Shown here one piece after another: positions 32,597-40,421 of a stretch of DNA of 64,000 bases (positions are counted from its first letter, which is position 1; every line of letters begins with the position of its first letter). The translations under genes and the position numbers were made by a program. The DNA is from Nonomuraea solani (GTDB taxonomy: Bacteria > Actinomycetota > Actinomycetes > Streptosporangiales > Streptosporangiaceae). The DNA lies in the NCBI RefSeq assembly GCF_900108335.1, contig NZ_FNVT01000001.1, forward strand, positions 1,108,977 through 1,172,976, written 5' to 3'. Under the pieces are notes generated by a model. It ran no database searches. It was not told where the DNA came from and saw only the letters and a list, made by a program, of their open reading frames with translations.

Positions 32597-33922
32597 ATGG
32601 GTTTGGACACGCAGGGCGAGACGCCCCTGACCGCCGCCATCCTGGCCGGGCGGTGGATCCGGGCCGCCGCCGTGGACGACGACCGAGGGCGGCACTGGCT
32701 CGCCAACCCCGACGCCAGGCAACGCTCCGCGCTCACCGCCGAGCCCGCCTCGCTCTACGCCGGCGGGGCCGGCATCGTGCTGTTCTTCCTGGAGCTGGCG
32801 GCGGCGACCGGGCACGAGGCGTACCTGGAGGACGCCGCGCAGGGGGCGCGGCGCCTGGCGGCCACCTGGCGTGAGCAGCGTGACCTGTCGCTCTACCACG
32901 GACTGACCGGCATCGTGGTGGCGCTCGCCGAGGCGGGCTGGGCGCTCGGCGACGAGAGCCTGGAACGCGAGGCCAGGGCGGCGGCCGAGCGGATCGCCCG
33001 CGAGGCCCGACCGCTGGGCGGCGGCCCCGGCTGGACCGGCGACCCCGCGCAGCGCGGCGACGGCGGCATCGTGCTCGGGCTGCTGCGCGCCGCCACCGCC
33101 CTGGGCGCCCCGGAGCTGGAGCAGCTCGCCGTCGAGGCGGGGGAGCGCATCGCCGGCCTGGCCGTCCCCGGCCACCGGTTCGGCGACTGCCCCGACCTGC
33201 CCATGGACGCGGTCACCCCCGGCTTCCTCGCCGGCACGGCCGGCACGTCCTTCCTCCTGGCCCGCCTGTACGGTCTCACCGGCGACCGCCGTTTCCTGGA
33301 GGCGGCCGACCGGGGCGCCGGCTTCGTCCGCGAGATCAGCGTCGTGGCCGGCAAGTGCGCCGTCGTCCCGCACCACGTGCCGCACGAGCGGGAGCTGCAC
33401 TACCTCGGGTTCTGCTCCGGCTCGGCGGGTGTGGCCAGGACGTTCTACGAGCTCTACCGGGTGACGGGCGACCCCGGCCACCTCGACTGGGTGCGGCGCC
33501 TGGCCGGCGGCATCGTCCAGAGCGGCGCCCCGGCGCGGCGCACGAAGGGCTTCTGGGACGTGGCCTGCCAGTGCTGCGGCACCGCCGGCCTGCTCGAACT
33601 GTTCGTCGGCCTGTGGGCCCAGACCGGCGAGGAGGGCTACCTCACCTACGCCCAGGAGCTCGCCGGTCACCTGATCGGCGGCGCCACCGACCCCGATGGC
33701 CGGGGCTACCGCTGGTACCAGGCATATCGGCGGCTGCGGCCGGGCGAGGTGAGCGCGGACACCGGCTACATGATCGGCGCGGCCGGCATCGGGGCGGCCC
33801 TGCTGCACCTCGACGCCGCCCTGCAGCCGCGCCAGGCCCGCCGGGTCATCCTGCTGCCCGACAACCCGTTCCCGGCCATCCCGGTGCCGCGCGTGCGGCT
33901 GTGCGAAGTCGAGAAGGATTGA
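32597..33922 (+). CDS. Stand-alone LanC-like protein with Cys-Cys-Cys zinc site
   Basis: A 441-residue alpha/alpha-barrel protein of the lanthionine-synthetase C family. SLYHGLTGIVVAL, LYAGGAGIVLFFLELA, GFLAGTAGTSFLL and YLGFCSGSAGVARTF are successive barrel repeats. Zinc ligands are Cys273 (GFCSG) and Cys326-Cys327 in ACQCCGTAG. LanC/LanM cyclases normally have Cys-His at the last pair; the CCG form is that of the promiscuous cyclase ProcM. No LanB, LanM dehydratase domain or Ser/Thr/Cys-rich precursor is seen nearby. GATAAT ends five bases before the ATG, so the mRNA is probably leaderless. Confidence 0.85.
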   Translation: MGLDTQGETPLTAAILAGRWIRAAAVDDDRGRHWLANPDARQRSALTAEPASLYAGGAGIVLFFLELAAATGHEAYLEDAAQGARRLAATWREQRDLSLYHGLTGIVVALAEAGWALGDESLEREARAAAERIAREARPLGGGPGWTGDPAQRGDGGIVLGLLRAATALGAPELEQLAVEAGERIAGLAVPGHRFGDCPDLPMDAVTPGFLAGTAGTSFLLARLYGLTGDRRFLEAADRGAGFVREISVVAGKCAVVPHHVPHERELHYLGFCSGSAGVARTFYELYRVTGDPGHLDWVRRLAGGIVQSGAPARRTKGFWDVACQCCGTAGLLELFVGLWAQTGEEGYLTYAQELAGHLIGGATDPDGRGYRWYQAYRRLRPGEVSADTGYMIGAAGIGAALLHLDAALQPRQARRVILLPDNPFPAIPVPRVRLCEVEKD

Positions 33923-33977
33923 TCACCCCCGGCACGTCGTGACCGGATCCCGGCCCTGACCTGCCTATCGTGATCAA

Positions 33978-34910
33978 GTGAGTGATGATGACAGGACCGG
34001 GACCGGCGCCGACACCGCCGAGCTGAAGCGGCGCCTCGGCCGCGTAGGAGTCTGGAGCGCCACGCTGAGCGGGCAGCCGGCCTCGTTCGAGCGGGCGGCG
34101 GCCGCCGAGATGGAGTCCCTGGGCTACACCGCGCTGTGGGTCGGGGAGGGTCCCGGGGCCAAGGAGGCGCTGGTGCACGCGGGGATCCTGCTCGGCGGGA
34201 CCGAGCGGATGGCGATCGCCACCGGCATCGCCAACATCTGGGCCCGCGACGCCACCGCCGCCGCGAACGGGGCCAACGCCCTCGCGGAGGCGTACGGCGA
34301 CCGGTTCGTGCTCGGTCTCGGCGTGAGCCACGCCCCCTTGGTGACGTCCAGAGGGCACGACTACGGCAAGCCGGTGACGGCGATGCGCAAGTATCTCGAC
34401 GCCATGGACGAGGCGCCGTACGACGGCCCGCTGCGGGAGCGGCCGCCGCGCCTGCTGGCCGCCCTGCGTCCGGCGATGCTGGAGCTGTCCGCGCGGCGCG
34501 CCCAGGGCGCCCATCCGTATTTCGTCACCCCCGAGCACACCGCGCGCGCTCGCGAGATCCTCGGTCACGATCCCGTGCTGGCGCCGGAGCAGACCGTGCT
34601 TCTCGACACCGACCCGGAGCGCGCCCGCGCCACCGCCCGCCGCTTCACCGCGAACTACCTGCGGCTGCCGAACTACACCAACAACCTGCGCGAACTGGGC
34701 TGGACCGACGAGGACTTCGCCGACGGCGGCAGCGACCGGCTGGTGGACGCCATCGTGGTCTGGGGTGACACGGACACGATCATCGAGCGGGTGAAGGCGC
34801 ACCTCGCCGCCGGGGCGGACCACGTGTGCATCCAGCCGCTCGCGGACACTCCCGCCGAGGCGCTGGAGCACCTGCGCGTCCTGGCCCAGGGCGACGTGGT
34901 CGCGAGCTGA
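33978..34910 (+). CDS. LLM-class F420-dependent oxidoreductase
   Basis: A 310-residue luciferase-like TIM-barrel protein. RVGVWSATLSGQPASFERAA, then GYTALWVGEGPGAKEALVHA and TGIANIWARDATAAANGANA are the pattern of the actinobacterial TIGR03620-type F420 oxidoreductases. The C-terminal WGDTDTIIERVKAHLAAGAD segment is also typical. F420 dependence is inferred from family. The GTG start has TATCGT six bases upstream, suggesting a leaderless transcript. It follows the LanC-like gene by 55 bases on the same strand; a functional link is not shown. Confidence 0.88.
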   Translation: MSDDDRTGTGADTAELKRRLGRVGVWSATLSGQPASFERAAAAEMESLGYTALWVGEGPGAKEALVHAGILLGGTERMAIATGIANIWARDATAAANGANALAEAYGDRFVLGLGVSHAPLVTSRGHDYGKPVTAMRKYLDAMDEAPYDGPLRERPPRLLAALRPAMLELSARRAQGAHPYFVTPEHTARAREILGHDPVLAPEQTVLLDTDPERARATARRFTANYLRLPNYTNNLRELGWTDEDFADGGSDRLVDAIVVWGDTDTIIERVKAHLAAGADHVCIQPLADTPAEALEHLRVLAQGDVVAS

Positions 34911-34914
34911 CCTC

Positions 34915-35541
34915 TCACAGGTGCTCGGCGAACCAGGCCGTGGCCAGCCGGGACACCTGCTCCAGCGTTCCGGGCTCGGCGAACAGGTGGGAGGCGCCCG
35001 GCACGATCTCCAGCCGGACCTCGGCGGTCATCCGCTCCATGGCCTGGCGGTTGAGGTCGATCACGACGGGGTCGTCGCCGCCCACGATGAGCAGGGTGGG
35101 CTGCCGGACGCCGGGCAGGAAGTCACCGGCCAGGTCGGGGCGGCCGCCTCTGGAGACGACCGCGCGGACCTGGTCAGGACGCCGGGCCGCGGCGATCAGC
35201 GCGGCGGCGGCACCGGTGCTGGCCCCGAAGAGGCCGATGGTGGTCAGGGCCTGATCGGTAAGGGTCCAGTCGGTCAGGGCGGTCACGCGGTCGGCCAGCA
35301 ACCCGATGTCGAACCTCAGCTCGGCCGTGACGGCGTCGCGCCGCTCCTCCGCCTCCGTCAGCAGGTCCGCCAGCACGGTCGCCAGCCCGGCGGACTGGAG
35401 CGCGGCGGCCACCTGGCGGTTGCGCGGGCTGTGCCGGCCGCTGCCGCTGCCGTGCGCGAACAGGACCACGCCGCGCCGCTCCTCGGGCACGACGACGTCG
35501 GCGTCCAGGGTCACCTCGCTCACCGGAATGCGTACGCTCAT
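34915..35541 (-). CDS. Dienelactone-hydrolase-like alpha/beta hydrolase
   Basis: A 208-residue alpha/beta hydrolase. VVLFAHGSGSGRHSPRNRQV holds the oxyanion region, GLFGASTGAAAAL the nucleophile Ser elbow, VGGDDPVV the acid Asp and IVPGASHLF the His. Proteins of this shape often occur fused to a phosphoribosyltransferase in actinobacteria; here it is free-standing. ATG 35541 is chosen because the longer frame runs into the upstream gene. Likely last gene of the ArsR/acyl-CoA-dehydrogenase-like group. Confidence 0.88.
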   Translation of the reverse strand: MSVRIPVSEVTLDADVVVPEERRGVVLFAHGSGSGRHSPRNRQVAAALQSAGLATVLADLLTEAEERRDAVTAELRFDIGLLADRVTALTDWTLTDQALTTIGLFGASTGAAAALIAAARRPDQVRAVVSRGGRPDLAGDFLPGVRQPTLLIVGGDDPVVIDLNRQAMERMTAEVRLEIVPGASHLFAEPGTLEQVSRLATAWFAEHL

Positions 35542-35597
35542 AGCCGGACTGCTCCCCGCCCTTTCCCCGGATAACCCCGGCTTGGCCGTTCGCTGCC

Positions 35598-36761
35598 CTA
35601 CTCCAGGGTGAAGACCGCCCAGGACTGGTCCGGCGCCAGCCCCGCCAGCTCGCGGCCGCACTCCCGAAGCAGCTGCGGGCCGGACGTGATGTGCGCGGTG
35701 CCGGCCTGGGCGTCCCTGAACAGCCGCTGGATCAGCCCGTCGCGCAGCGCCGACGTGCCGCCCGACGCGTACACGAACCGGGCCACCTCGGCGATCGTCG
35801 AGGTGATGTGGTTGAGCGCGAGCCGCACCATCGTCTCCTCGCGCACGTCGAGCAGCCGGCCCGCGTCCAGGGCGCGCTCGGCGTCGTCCCACGCCTCGTG
35901 CACCAGGGCCCGCGCCGCCCGGAACGTCGCCTCCGTCCGGGCGAAGTCGGTGTGGAAGGCGTCACTGCCGGCGATCTGGCCCGGCCGTCCCGTCCGCGCC
36001 CGCGCGTGGCGGGCCAGCTCGTCGAGCAGTCGCCGGCCGACCCCGAGCGCCCAGCCGGAGTGGCAGATGAGCGCCTGGTCGAGCACGCCGAGCCGGAAGA
36101 GCGCGCCGCCGCGCAGCGGCTCGTTGGCGGTGAAGACGTGCGTCTGCGACTCCGGCACGTAGGCGCCGTCGATGGAGTAGTCGATGCTGCCGGTCGCGCG
36201 CAGGCCCAGGACGTCCCAGTTGCCGAGCAGCTTCGCGTCCTCGATCGGGGTGATGAAGATCCGGACGTCGTCGGTGCCCTCGACGGCGCCGAGGCTGTGG
36301 ACGTACTGGGAGTGCAGCATGCCCGAGGCGAAGCTCCACTGCCCGCTGAGGCGGAAACCGCCGTCCTCGCGCACGGCGACGCCCGGCCGGGTGCCCTGAC
36401 CGGCGAAGACCGGCATCCGCGGGCCCTTGAAGATCCGCTCGACGGCGTCGTCGCCCAGGTAGGCGCCGGCCGTGCTGTTCTCCAGGGTGGTCGCCATGAG
36501 CACCCAGCCCGTGGAGGGGTCGGCGTAGGACAGCTCCTCGACGACGGCCATGAACTCCCTCGGGGACGACTCGGAGCCGCCGAGCGGCACCGGCGCCCAC
36601 ACGCCGAAGAGTCCCGTCTCGTGGAGCGCGTCCACGACGGGGTCGGTGAGCCTGCCCTGCGCCTCGGCCGCGCCGGCCTCCCGTTCGATCAGCGGGCGCA
36701 GCTCACGGGCTCGGTCCAGCAGGGTCGTGCCCGCTCTGTGCAGTCGCGGCGTATCGCTCAT
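35598..36761 (-). CDS. Acyl-CoA dehydrogenase-like flavoprotein (HsaA/DszC type)
   Basis: A 387-residue flavoprotein with the acyl-CoA-dehydrogenase fold: ALHETGLFGVWAPVPLGGSE, EELSYADPSTGWVLM, then DGGFRLSGQWSFASGMLHSQ and VLGLRATGSIDYSIDGAYVP. The SGxWxFxSG element and the C-terminal GTAHITSGPQLLRECGRELA place it with group D flavin monooxygenases, which use reduced flavin and O2 on aromatic or heterocyclic substrates, rather than with beta-oxidation enzymes. No flavin reductase is adjacent. It lies 49 bases downstream of the ArsR gene. Confidence 0.87.
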   Translation of the reverse strand: MSDTPRLHRAGTTLLDRARELRPLIEREAGAAEAQGRLTDPVVDALHETGLFGVWAPVPLGGSESSPREFMAVVEELSYADPSTGWVLMATTLENSTAGAYLGDDAVERIFKGPRMPVFAGQGTRPGVAVREDGGFRLSGQWSFASGMLHSQYVHSLGAVEGTDDVRIFITPIEDAKLLGNWDVLGLRATGSIDYSIDGAYVPESQTHVFTANEPLRGGALFRLGVLDQALICHSGWALGVGRRLLDELARHARARTGRPGQIAGSDAFHTDFARTEATFRAARALVHEAWDDAERALDAGRLLDVREETMVRLALNHITSTIAEVARFVYASGGTSALRDGLIQRLFRDAQAGTAHITSGPQLLRECGRELAGLAPDQSWAVFTLE

Positions 36762-36810
36762 CTCCAGGTGCTCCTGTCCGTGATCGACGGCGCTCTCACC
36801 TACCGTCAGA

Positions 36811-37152
36811 TCACGTCCGGGCGGCGTTGTCCAGAGCCGGGCGGGCGACGAGCGCCTGGAGCAGGCCGGGGAAGGCCTCGTCGATCTCGTCGCGGCGCAG
36901 GCCGTTCATGCGGGAGGTGCCCGCGTAGTACTGGCGGATCAGGCCGGCCTCGCGCAGCACGTTGAAGTGGTGGGTGGCGGTGGACTTGCTGACCGGCAGC
37001 TCGATGGTGCCGCAGCTCAGGTCGCGGCGGGCCGCGTACAGCTCGCTGACGATCAGGCGGCGCACCGGGTCGACCAGGGCCTCCAGGACCTGCTGCAGGG
37101 TGATCGTGCCGATGTCCGGGTGAGGTGGGACGCGGTCCCGTGCGGTCGCCAT
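36811..37152 (-). CDS. ArsR family transcriptional regulator
   Basis: A 113-residue winged-helix repressor: LQQVLEALVDPVRRLIVSEL, then ELPVSKSTATHHFNVLREAG and LIRQYYAGTSRMNGLRRDEI. The metal-binding ELCVCDL motif is absent, so it is of the non-metal-sensing type. ATG 37152 lies six bases after TACTAT and is probably leaderless; a GTG at 37170 is the alternative. It is divergent from the alcohol dehydrogenase gene and faces a long inverted repeat. Confidence 0.88.
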   Translation of the reverse strand: MATARDRVPPHPDIGTITLQQVLEALVDPVRRLIVSELYAARRDLSCGTIELPVSKSTATHHFNVLREAGLIRQYYAGTSRMNGLRRDEIDEAFPGLLQALVARPALDNAART

Positions 37153-37160
37153 CGCCCCAT

Positions 37161-37197
37161 AGTACGACACTCATCGAAGTTTGACGGCGATCGTACT
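37161..37197. promoter_or_regulatory. Candidate ArsR operator
   Basis: AGTACGA (37161-37167) and TCGTACT (37191-37197) are exact inverted arms 23 bases apart in the gap between the ArsR and alcohol dehydrogenase genes. The left arm overlaps the ArsR -10 box. Confidence 0.55.
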
Positions 37198-37239
37198 TTC
37201 TGTTTGGGTGAGGCATCACCGACGGAAAGGATGAGGGCG

Positions 37240-38238
37240 ATGGCCAGGACGGTGCGGTTCCACGAGCTCGGCGGGCCGGGTGTGCTGCGGCTGGAGGAGG
37301 TGGAAATGGGGGAGCCGGGGCCCGGTGAGCTGGCGATCCGGGTGGACGCGATCGGGCTCAACCGGGCCGAGTCGTTGTTCAGGAGCGGCCACTACATCGA
37401 GCCGGTGAAGGAGTTTCCCGCCCGGCTCGGGGCCGAGGCGGCGGGCGTGGTCGAGGCCGTCGGCGCGGGCGTGACGGGGTTCGAGGCGGGCGTGGCGGTC
37501 AGCGTGGTGCCCGCGTTCTCCATGAACGACTACGGGGTCTACGGCGAGCGCGCGATCGTGCCCGCCGCCGCGGTGGTGCGCCGGGCCGAGGGGATCGACG
37601 CGGTCGCGGGGGCGGCGGTGTGGATGTCCCATGTGACGGCGTACGGGGCGCTGGTGGAGGTCGGCGGGATGCGGCCCGGGGACACCGTCGTGGTCACCGC
37701 GGCCTCCAGCAGTGTGGGGCTGGCCGCGATCCAGGTCGCGAACCGGACCGGCGCCACGCCGATCGCCACCACCAGGACCCGCGCCAAGGCCGGGCGGCTG
37801 CTCCAGGCCGGGGCGGCGGAGGTGATCGTCACCGGCGAGGAGGACGTCGTGGCCGGCGTGCTCGGTGTGACCCGCGGGCGGGGCGCCGAGTTCGTGTTCG
37901 ACGCCGTCGCCGGGCCCGGTGTGGTGGACCTGGCCAAGGTGGTGGCCCCTGGCGGGACGCTGATCGCGTACGGGGCGCTGAGCGGTGAGGTGACGCCCTA
38001 TCCGGGGTTCGTGCTGGGCATGCCCGCGCTGAACATGCGGACGTACACGTTGCACGAGACCACCAGGGATCCGGAGCGGCTGCGCCGGGCGGCCGCGTAC
38101 GTCATGTCGGGCCTGCGGACCGGCGCCTTCGAGCCGGTCGTCGACCGGGTCTTCGGCCTGGACGAGATCGCCGAGGCGCACCGGTACCTGGAGGCGGGCA
38201 CGCAGTTCGGCAAGATCGTCGTCGCCGTCGGCCACTGA
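37240..38238 (+). CDS. Zinc-independent alcohol dehydrogenase/quinone reductase family
   Basis: A 332-residue medium-chain reductase: GVLRLEEVEMGEPGPGELAI, GLNRAESLFRSGHYI and GAEAAGVVEAVGAGVTGFEA form the GroES-like domain. VTAASSSVGLAAIQVANRTG is the nucleotide motif, with SSSVG for the common GAAGGVG. The zinc-ligand Cys/His residues of classical alcohol dehydrogenases are missing, as in quinone oxidoreductases. ATG 37240 has AAAGG eight bases upstream; 37231 is too close to it. Divergent from and probably controlled by the ArsR protein. Confidence 0.88.
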   Translation: MARTVRFHELGGPGVLRLEEVEMGEPGPGELAIRVDAIGLNRAESLFRSGHYIEPVKEFPARLGAEAAGVVEAVGAGVTGFEAGVAVSVVPAFSMNDYGVYGERAIVPAAAVVRRAEGIDAVAGAAVWMSHVTAYGALVEVGGMRPGDTVVVTAASSSVGLAAIQVANRTGATPIATTRTRAKAGRLLQAGAAEVIVTGEEDVVAGVLGVTRGRGAEFVFDAVAGPGVVDLAKVVAPGGTLIAYGALSGEVTPYPGFVLGMPALNMRTYTLHETTRDPERLRRAAAYVMSGLRTGAFEPVVDRVFGLDEIAEAHRYLEAGTQFGKIVVAVGH

Positions 38239-38276
38239 GCAAGACGCGGCTGCCGGACATTTGGGATTATTCGCTC

Positions 38277-38357
38277 ATGCCTATCGACCCGCACTCGCTG
38301 ACGCTCTTCACCGTCACCACCATCGTCGCCATGATCACTCCGGGGCCGGACATGCTG
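38277..38357 (+). pseudogene. LysE-family exporter, N-terminal remnant
   Basis: The frame opens MPIDPHSLTLFTVTTIVAMI and continues TPGPDML, the start and PGP motif of LysE/RhtB amino-acid exporters. The next residues (GCGMRDGERSN) no longer fit a membrane protein and the rest of the 200-residue gene is gone. It lies 38 bases after the alcohol dehydrogenase stop. Confidence 0.7.
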
Positions 38358-38373
38358 GGCTGCGGAATGCGGG

Positions 38374-38520
38374 ACGGCGAACGAAGCAACCGAGCCGGAA
38401 CTCTTCGCCGTTCTGTCCGACCGTTACGCACCGCTCCTGCACCGCCATGTCACCCACGTGGCGACGCCGCGGTCCCTTGGAGACTCGGTTCCTTCCTGGC
38501 AAAGGCGTACGCCGAGGTGA
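38374..38520 (+). pseudogene. Sigma-70-like (region 2) remnant
   Basis: In a different frame from the LysE remnant, the DNA reads TANEATEPELFAVLSDRYAP followed by LLHRHVTHV, closely like the first helix of ECF sigma factor region 2 (ELFAVLYDRYAPxLHRYV). It then loses similarity and ends at TGA 38518. It has no start codon of its own. The junction with the LysE piece is within 20 bases, so two truncated genes were joined by deletions. The stretch 38521-38606 contains only the leader of the next gene. Confidence 0.55.
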
Positions 38521-38606
38521 AGCCGTGTGCCGTCATCCCCGACCCCGGCTGAAACCCTCAATGGGCGCGTCAATGAAACAATTGAGGAAAGCGAGGAGGT
38601 CCAGAC

Positions 38607-39071
38607 ATGGACGCCGCGGCCATGACGCGCCACATCACCGAGACCTTCGACCGGATCCAGGCCGTCGAAAGCTCGGGAGACACGTTCTTCAGCTATGACG
38701 CACCCGGCGACCAGTGGCTGCTGTTCGCCACGGTGGTGACCGGTGACACCTACGACTCGGTGTCACGCCTGAGCCGCGCTGGGGCGTACCGGCTCAACAT
38801 CGGCCTGACCAAGGCCACCTACGTGTCCCGTTTCGGCCCGGCACCGACCCTGCGGGACGAGCACGGCGTGCTGGAGACGGGATTCGACCACGCGGTGCCG
38901 GACGTGGTGATGCCGCATCCGCACTACGCCTCCCAATACTGGGTGTGCGTGGTGAACCCGGCCGCCGGCACCCTAGACGACGTACGGGTGCTGCTGGACG
39001 AGGCGTACCGGTTCGCCGCCCGCAAGCACGCCAACCGCAGTGCCAGAGATCAGCTCCACACCCGGGGCTGA
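38607..39071 (+). CDS. DUF6194 family protein
   Basis: A 154-residue soluble protein: MTRHITETFDRIQAVESSGD, YRLNIGLTKATYVSRFG, then HAVPDVVMPHPHYASQYWVC. This matches my recollection of the actinobacterial DUF6194 family, function unknown. The ribosome site GAGGAGGT lies six bases before the ATG. The 3' end overlaps the convergent hypothetical gene by 22 bases. Confidence 0.82.
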   Translation: MDAAAMTRHITETFDRIQAVESSGDTFFSYDAPGDQWLLFATVVTGDTYDSVSRLSRAGAYRLNIGLTKATYVSRFGPAPTLRDEHGVLETGFDHAVPDVVMPHPHYASQYWVCVVNPAAGTLDDVRVLLDEAYRFAARKHANRSARDQLHTRG

Positions 39072-39631
39072 GAGGGCACGGACTGCAGGCCACCGAGGAA
39101 CAGCCGCTGGTCCTGGTAGGTGTAGGGCATGAACACCCGGAACGCGATCCCGGCACGGTGTTCCACGTCCACGCACACGGCGTCGATGGCGCCGGGCACC
39201 TGCGGGCTCTCCTGCTGCCACTCGGTGGACCTGGAGATCGTCACCTCGTGCGGCGCGTTCTCGGCGACCGGCCGCATCCGCACCTTGTAGCCGAGCGCCA
39301 TGCAGCGCAGCTCGGCCGCCCGCGCGGTGATCTGGCCGAACAGGTTGTTCAGCGCGGTGAACACGGCTTCGTCCTCGTAGTGGTAGTCGACGTCGTAGTC
39401 GGCCACGGTCTCCATGAAGTCGCCGTCGCCCTTGATGATGCCCGACGGGGTCAGCAGGACGGACGTCGTCGCTCCGGCGCGCAGGACGTTCTCGGCACCC
39501 TGGAGCTGCGACCGCAGGCACGCGTTGAGGTCCGCGTACGCCTCGGGCGGCACGCCGCCCAGGTTCAGCAGACGGAGGGGCTCGGTGTACGTCGGGTCCG
39601 AGCCTTCTGCGGAGGGGTGCCAGGAAAGCAT
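39050..39631 (-). CDS. Conserved hypothetical protein (193 aa)
   Basis: Not recognised. The protein starts MLSWHPSAEGSDPTYTEPLR and has no signal or membrane segment. Notable pieces are LLTPSGIIKGDGDFMETVAD, YDVDYHYEDEAVFTALNNLF and AFRVFMPYTYQDQRLFLGGL. The mixed alpha/beta pattern suggests a cytoplasmic globular protein. ATGs at 39655 and 39643 are alternative starts; none has a strong ribosome site, and TATAGC near 39660 may be the -10 box. It is divergent from the GntR gene, with 74 bases between the starts. Confidence 0.65.
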   Translation of the reverse strand: MLSWHPSAEGSDPTYTEPLRLLNLGGVPPEAYADLNACLRSQLQGAENVLRAGATTSVLLTPSGIIKGDGDFMETVADYDVDYHYEDEAVFTALNNLFGQITARAAELRCMALGYKVRMRPVAENAPHEVTISRSTEWQQESPQVPGAIDAVCVDVEHRAGIAFRVFMPYTYQDQRLFLGGLQSVPSQPRVWS

Positions 39632-39678
39632 GATCACCACCATAATGGGGGGCATAGTGGCTATACAGTGAATTCTGG

Positions 39679-39698
39679 TTGTCCGAAAACGAGGACAA
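39679..39698. promoter_or_regulatory. Candidate GntR operator
   Basis: TTGTCC-GAAAACGA-GGACAA, perfect six-base arms, lies just before the GntR start codon and downstream of a possible TATACA -10 box. Confidence 0.55.
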
Positions 39699-39705
39699 GA
39701 CGGCG

Positions 39706-40398
39706 ATGGGCGATTCAGCGGCCGAGCTCTACACCACCAAGGCGGACTTCGCCTACCTCCGGGTCAAGGAACTGATCCTGTCCGGTGAGCTGGTGCCCGG
39801 GTCCGTCATCGCGCAGGCGCAGCTCGCCCGCGACATCGGCATCAGCACCACCCCGCTGCGCGAGGCGCTGCGCCGGCTCAAGAGCGAAGGGCTGGTCGAG
39901 CTCGACGCCCACCGCGACGCCCGGGTGGCGGCGCTGGCCGCGGAAGAGGCCCGCGACCTGCTGGAGCTCCGCCGTTCCCTCGATCCGCTGGCCGTCGCGC
40001 TGGCGGCCGAGCGGCGGACCAAGGCCGACATCGCGGCCATGCGGGCGGCGGCGCAAGGGCTCGATCCGCTGCCCGGCAACCCCGCCTACGCGCAGCTCGT
40101 CGCGCACCGCAAGTTCCACGCCGCCCTCTACACCGCCTCGCACAACGACCTGCTGATCCAGACGCTCGACGGCCTGTGGGACAAGGCCGACCGCTACCGC
40201 CGCCTGGCCCTGGAGGTCGAGCGCGGCCAGGACGCCCGCGACCGCAAGGCCGCCGAGCACGAGGCGCTGCTGGAGTACGTCATCGCGGGCGACGCCGAGT
40301 CCGCCGCCGCCGTCATGCGCGAGCACATCGACACCAGCCTCGGCGCCCAGGCCGCCTGGCGCCTGCGCAAGCACCAGGCCGGCCAGACCGGGGAATGA
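39706..40398 (+). CDS. GntR/FCD family transcriptional regulator
   Basis: A 230-residue regulator: FAYLRVKELILSGELVPGSV, then QLARDIGISTTPLREALRRL and LVELDAHRDARVAAL form the winged helix. The FCD domain from about residue 85 contains AHRKFHAALYTASHNDLL and the C-terminal HEALLEYVIAGDAESAAAVM. ATG 39706 is preferred over TTG 39679, which lies within the operator. It converges on the mannonate dehydratase gene with a 23-base gap, and could sense a hexuronate or an unrelated acid. Confidence 0.9.
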   Translation: MGDSAAELYTTKADFAYLRVKELILSGELVPGSVIAQAQLARDIGISTTPLREALRRLKSEGLVELDAHRDARVAALAAEEARDLLELRRSLDPLAVALAAERRTKADIAAMRAAAQGLDPLPGNPAYAQLVAHRKFHAALYTASHNDLLIQTLDGLWDKADRYRRLALEVERGQDARDRKAAEHEALLEYVIAGDAESAAAVMREHIDTSLGAQAAWRLRKHQAGQTGE

Positions 40399-40421
40399 CC
40401 GCTCACCGGCCCGCCACCAGG

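Noticed and set aside
32597..33922. Lanthipeptide biosynthetic cluster
   Set aside because: Only a LanC-like protein is present. I found no LanB/LanM/LanL dehydratase, no protease-transporter and no Cys/Ser/Thr-rich short precursor ORF on either side.
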